This document shows, piece by piece, positions 60,527 to 64,000 of a stretch of 64,000 nt of DNA. A model generated the notes under the pieces. That model had not been told where the DNA came from. It searched no databases and saw only the letters and a program-made list of their open reading frames with translations. The translations under genes were made by a program, and so were the position numbers. Numbering within the stretch: position 1 is the stretch's first letter; every line of letters starts with the position of its first letter. Origin of the DNA: an uncultured Clostridia bacterium (lineage in GTDB: Bacteria > Bacillota > Clostridia > TANB77 > CAG-508); the NCBI GenBank assembly GCA_934178475.1, contig CAKPQH010000005.1, forward strand, positions 1 through 64,000, given 5' to 3'.

Positions 60527-61045
60527 ATGATGGAATTAATGAAAAGAAGAATTGAAATTAAAAAAATTGAAGAAACAAAAATAAGATTATTTGGTGAAAA
60601 TTTAAAAGTAAATGTTAAATATAGCAAAATAAAAAATCCAGAATTAAACTTAGAAGATAATAGCATAAATATATATCTTCCTAATAAATACAAAAGAACA
60701 GGAAATACAGAAATACTAAAATTAGCATTAAACAAAATGTATAATGAAATTGCTAGAATTGAAATTGAACAAGTAATGGAAGAAACAAGAATTCTTTTAA
60801 ACGGATTAGCACCAGAAAGCTATGAAATAAGAAAAATGAATAATAGTTATGCAAAATGTATGAAAGATAAAACTATTGTTATAAATCCAGAAATAGTAAA
60901 ATTTGATAAAAACGTTTTAAGATATGTTGTATTACGTGAGTTTTGTCATTTGAAATATAAATCATATGCAAAAGGTTTTTATAAAATGATAGAAAAATAT
61001 ATGCCTGATTATGAAAAATATGATTTTATGTTAAACGTTGCATAA
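60527..61045 (+). CDS. YgjP-like (M48/DUF45-type) protein lacking zinc ligands
   Basis: 172 residues. Family shape is clear: INIYLPNKY in the first third and the end YKMIEKYMPDYEKYD, which in active YgjP-type metallopeptidases follows a HExxH-x5-H zinc site. Here that site reads REFCHLKYKSY: the first His is Arg137 and the third ligand position is Tyr147, leaving only Glu138 and His141. It is therefore probably not an active zinc peptidase. AGGAGG precedes ATG. Own recA-like promoter with an SOS-box-like palindrome. It sits between the pyr operon and rny; role unknown. Confidence 0.8.
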   Translation: MMELMKRRIEIKKIEETKIRLFGENLKVNVKYSKIKNPELNLEDNSINIYLPNKYKRTGNTEILKLALNKMYNEIARIEIEQVMEETRILLNGLAPESYEIRKMNNSYAKCMKDKTIVINPEIVKFDKNVLRYVVLREFCHLKYKSYAKGFYKMIEKYMPDYEKYDFMLNVA

Positions 61046-61066
61046 TATTTTATTAAAAAATACCTC

Positions 61067-61095
61067 TTGACAGTTTTTAAGATTAAATGTATACT
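61067..61095 (+). promoter_or_regulatory. rny promoter
   Basis: TTGACA (61067-61072), 17 bases, TATACT (61090-61095). Confidence 0.85.
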
Positions 61096-61187
61096 ATAGT
61101 AGTAGAAAAATATATCTAATAAAAATAAATTTTAATATATATATTTATTCGCACATTGAAAATTAAATAAGAAAGAGGTGTATAATT

Positions 61188-62729
61188 ATGAACATTGTAA
61201 TCATAATTGCTACTTTCTTAATCTCAATTGCAATTGGACTTTTTTTAGGAATGACATTACGTAAAAAAATTGCTGAATCTAAAATTGAAAGTGCCGAAAA
61301 AGAATCAAAGAGATTATTAGACTTAGCTAAAATTGAAGCAGAAAACATGAAGAAAGAAGAAATAATTAAGGCTAAAGAAGAAATAATGGTAAGTCGTAAA
61401 GAATTAGATCAAGAGATTAAAGAAAGAAGAAGTGAAGTTCAAAAACAAGAATCAAGAATGATTCAAAAAGAAGAAAACTTAGACAAAAGAACAGAAAACC
61501 TAGAAAAAAGAGAAAAGAATTTGGAATATGAATACCAAAGTATTGAAGATCAAAAAAAAGAAGTTAAAGAATTAAAGGAAAAAGAAAATGAAGAACTTCA
61601 AAGAATTTCTGGATTAAGCAAAGCAGAAGCAAAAGATTTATTACTTAAACAAACAGAAAAAGAAATCTCATCTGAAAGAGCAAAAATAATTAGATCTTTA
61701 GAACAAAAAACTAAAGAAGAAGCTAATAAAAATGCTAAAGAGATTATCAGTTATGCAATTCAAAAATGCGCTGCTGACCATACTTCAGAAACAACAGTAT
61801 CTATAGTAAATCTTCCAAGTGATGATATGAAAGGAAGAATTATTGGTAGAGAAGGTAGAAATATAAAAGCTTTGGAAACATTAACAGGAATAGACTTAAT
61901 AATTGATGATACACCAGAAGCTGTTATACTATCTGGATTTGATCCATTAAGAAGAGAAGTTGCAAGAATCGCACTTGAAAAATTAATAGATGATGGAAGA
62001 ATACATCCAGCAAAAATTGAAGAGATGGTAGAAAAAGCTAAAGAAGAAGTAAGCGAGATTATAAAATCAGAAGGAGAAAGAGCTTCTTTAGAAACAGGAA
62101 TAAATAACTTACATCCAGATATTATAAAATTGTTAGGTAAATTAAAATATAGGACAAGTTATGGTCAAAATGTCTTAAATCACTCAATAGAAGTTTCACA
62201 CTTATCTAGAATAATGGCAGAAGAATTAGGATTAGATTCTAAAAGAGCTGCTAGAGCTGGATTACTTCATGATATAGGAAAAGCATTAGACCATGATATG
62301 GAAGGAACACATATTCAAATAGGTGTTGATATATTAAAGAAATATAAAGAAAATCCTATAATTATAAACGCTGTTGAAGCACATCATGGAGACGTTGAAC
62401 CTCAAAGTATGGAAGCTGTATTAATACAAGCAGCAGATGCTATATCAGCTTCAAGACCTGGAGCAAGAAGAGAAACTTTAGAAGCTTATATTAAAAGATT
62501 AGAAACTTTAGAATCAATAGCAGATTCTTTTGAAGGAGTTGAAAAATCTTTTGCAATACAAGCTGGTAGAGAAGTAAGAATAATAGTTAAACCAGATAAG
62601 ATAAATGATGATCAAATGGTAGTACTTGCTAGAGATATTTCTAAGAGAATTGAAGATGAAATGGATTATCCAGGACAAATAAAAGTAAATGTTATAAGAG
62701 AAAATCGTGTAACAGATTATGCAAAATAA
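61188..62729 (+). CDS. rny: ribonuclease Y
   Basis: 513 residues. Membrane-anchored endoribonuclease that starts mRNA decay in Firmicutes. N-terminal helix (about 3-22), long coiled coil (about 30-200), KH domain with MKGRIIGREGRNIKALE (about 214-230) and HD domain with GLLHDIGKALDHD (about 360-372). AAGAGGTG precedes ATG. Own promoter and terminator. Works with PNPase, encoded at 25383. Confidence 0.97.
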   Translation: MNIVIIIATFLISIAIGLFLGMTLRKKIAESKIESAEKESKRLLDLAKIEAENMKKEEIIKAKEEIMVSRKELDQEIKERRSEVQKQESRMIQKEENLDKRTENLEKREKNLEYEYQSIEDQKKEVKELKEKENEELQRISGLSKAEAKDLLLKQTEKEISSERAKIIRSLEQKTKEEANKNAKEIISYAIQKCAADHTSETTVSIVNLPSDDMKGRIIGREGRNIKALETLTGIDLIIDDTPEAVILSGFDPLRREVARIALEKLIDDGRIHPAKIEEMVEKAKEEVSEIIKSEGERASLETGINNLHPDIIKLLGKLKYRTSYGQNVLNHSIEVSHLSRIMAEELGLDSKRAARAGLLHDIGKALDHDMEGTHIQIGVDILKKYKENPIIINAVEAHHGDVEPQSMEAVLIQAADAISASRPGARRETLEAYIKRLETLESIADSFEGVEKSFAIQAGREVRIIVKPDKINDDQMVVLARDISKRIEDEMDYPGQIKVNVIRENRVTDYAK

Positions 62730-62730
62730 T

Positions 62731-62764
62731 AAAAAAGGCAATCTTAATTGATTGTCTTTTTTGT
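62731..62764 (+). terminator. intrinsic terminator after rny
   Basis: AAAAAAGGCAATC pairs with GATTGTCTTTTTT around TTAATT. Confidence 0.9.
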
Positions 62765-62990
62765 TATTTTAAGAAGTATTATTACAACAATATTACAAAA
62801 TAATTACATTTAAGAAATATAAACAAATTTTCTTGACATTATGAAGCTATGATATAATAAAATATATTATGAAGGTATTTTTTATTGAAAAAAATAATAT
62901 TATAAATAAAAATTAGTATATTTTTTAGCAGAAACAGTTGTAAAATTCTTAAAAAATTGATATACTTATATGCGTAAGGAGGATAAAATT

Positions 62991-63437
62991 ATGGAAGAAA
63001 ACAATAATGAAGAGATAAATGTTGAAGAATTAAACAATAATGAACAAGAAGGATTAAAAATATCAAATGACGTAATTGCTGTAATATCAGGAGTTGCAGT
63101 ATCAGAAGTGCCTGGAGTATATGGAATGTCAGGTGGATTTGCAGGAGGAATTACAGAAGTATTAAAGGGTAAAAAGAATCTTGCAAAAGGAATAAAAGTA
63201 GAAGCAACAGAGAAAGAAGTAAAAATAGATGTAAATATTATAGTAGAATATGGTACAAGAATACCAGATGTAGCTTTTGAAATACAAAATAGAGTAAAAA
63301 AAGCAGTTGAAAACATGACAGGATTAAAGGTTAGTGAAGTTAATATACATGTACAAGGTGTAAATACTGAAATAGTAAACAACAATGAAAATGACAATAA
63401 TGATGAAGAAAAAAACGAAGAAAAAGATAATAATTAA
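62991..63437 (+). CDS. Asp23/Gls24 family envelope stress protein
   Basis: 148 residues. The Asp23 domain (about 20-130) shows ISNDVIAVISGVAVSEVPGVYGMSGG and VDVNIIVEYGTRIPDVAFEIQNRVKKAVENMTGL (in parts). Acidic Asn/Glu-rich tails lie on both sides. ATG 62991 with AAGGAGG at 8 bases is chosen over 62970. Next to an AmaP-like gene, which anchors Asp23 to the membrane. The 226 bases upstream (62765-62990) contain an AT-rich promoter-like stretch (TTGACA at about 62834 with TATAAT at about 62852) and nothing else I recognise. Confidence 0.9.
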   Translation: MEENNNEEINVEELNNNEQEGLKISNDVIAVISGVAVSEVPGVYGMSGGFAGGITEVLKGKKNLAKGIKVEATEKEVKIDVNIIVEYGTRIPDVAFEIQNRVKKAVENMTGLKVSEVNIHVQGVNTEIVNNNENDNNDEEKNEEKDNN

Positions 63438-63455
63438 TTATATGGAGGAAATAAA

Positions 63456-64000
63456 GATGAAAAAATTAGATAAATTAATATTAGCAATATTTTCAATAAT
63501 AATTTTACTAGAATCAATAATTCTATGTATTACAATTGCAGGGTGGATAAAAGTTGATACAATAACAGACTTACTAGAAAAAGCAATTACAGGAGAAAGA
63601 AATATAATTTTACTTATAGCAGCTATAGTATGCTTATTACTTTCTATAAAAAGTATATTCTTTAGTTCATCAGATAAAAAGAATTCAATTGATGGACAAG
63701 GTGTTTTAATGCAAAATGACAATGGAAAATTAATGATATCAAAAGCAACATTAATTAATTTAGTTGAAGGAATTGTAAAAGATTTTACAAGTGTACAACT
63801 TGCAGGAACAAAAATTGAATTAGATAGCGAAAATAATGTAGAAGTAGATATAAACATTGTTGTTAGTCAAGATGTTATAATAAAAGAACTAACAGTAAAT
63901 CTTCAAAATAAGATAAGAGAAGCAATAAAGAAAACATCAGATTTAGATGTAAAACAAGTAAATGTTAGAATTAAAAACATAGTTACTCAAGATAACGAGA
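63456..64000 (+). CDS. amaP: alkaline shock membrane anchor protein AmaP (partial)
   Basis: The first 181 residues are seen; the gene runs off the window end. Two N-terminal membrane helices (about 6-30 and 48-66) frame a short loop, followed by a cytosolic Asp23-like domain (VQLAGTKIELDSENNVEVDINIVVSQD, in parts). AmaP recruits Asp23 to the membrane. TGGAGG lies 9 bases before ATG 63456. DUF2273 and nusB often follow in Clostridia but are outside the window. Confidence 0.87.

Overview
The window is a very AT-rich stretch of chromosome from a low-GC, endospore-forming Firmicute of the class Clostridia, probably an uncultured gut-type lineage. This is inferred from several things seen in the sequence: cotJABC, the spoIIA operon with sigF, spoIID and spoVT; a T-box leader on ileS; type IB pyrD/pyrK; strong AGGAGG ribosome binding sites; AGA-dominated arginine codons; and frequent TTG starts. 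Most genes lie on the + strand in short operons separated by clear intrinsic terminators. No rRNA 16S/23S or complete mobile element is present.

Layout. 0-1.2 kb: 5S rRNA, tRNA-Asn, a discrete structured ncRNA transcription unit (about 493-716, raiA-motif candidate) and a 99-residue orphan protein. 1.2-3.6 kb: feoA-feoB ferrous iron uptake. 3.6-7.4 kb: a TetR regulator plus DUF1836 regulator divergent from an acyl-CoA ligase, then a TrhA/hemolysin III membrane protein. 7.5-9.6 kb: L21 leader, rplU, rpmA (L27 without its cleavable extension and with no prp gene between), and a CobW-type metallochaperone GTPase. 9.7-15.1 kb: TetR regulator with paired operators, a heterodimeric ABC exporter and a CDP-alcohol phosphatidyltransferase. 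15.2-17 kb: HdeD-like protein and phosphofructokinase. 17-18.5 kb (- strand): cotJABC with Cys/Asn-rich tails. 18.6-29.7 kb: cytoplasmic alpha-amylase, dnaE, recA, rpsO, pnp, DUF1846. 29.7-33.1 kb: T-box and an IleRS. 33.8-38.6 kb: miaB, an unrecognised HTH-like gene and a frameshifted mutS. 38.6-40.5 kb: a short leader ORF, an attenuator-like hairpin and a chimeric protein with a type-IV-pilin-like N-terminus and a phage-tail-like ectodomain. 40.5-45 kb: rpmE, recX, scpA, an anchored protein, a UDP-sugar pyrophosphorylase and its beta-helix partner. 45-49.4 kb: small membrane proteins, spoIIAA-spoIIAB-sigF and spoIID. 49.4-52 kb: a methyltransferase remnant, a metallopeptidase, anchored proteins and a 33-residue small ORF. 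52.2-54.9 kb: murD, a Pro-tailed unknown, a 22-bp palindrome and spoVT. 54.9-60.3 kb: an OPRT-like protein (- strand), a 60-bp perfect palindrome and pyrC-mazG-like-pyrF-pyrK-pyrD. 60.4-64 kb: a YgjP-like protein with lost zinc ligands under a recA-like promoter, rny, asp23 and the start of amaP.

Functional picture: core housekeeping (translation, replication, RNA decay, pyrimidines, cell wall) is interleaved with the forespore sigma-F switch and coat genes. The parts most worth a second look are the ncRNA at 493-716, the repeated hairpin element (7377-7429 and 38819-38868), the leader-ORF/hairpin/pilin-tail chimera at 38.7-40.4 kb, the GGGGAC palindromes with a compensatory base change, the inactive-looking YgjP protein with an SOS-like site, and the mutS frameshift.
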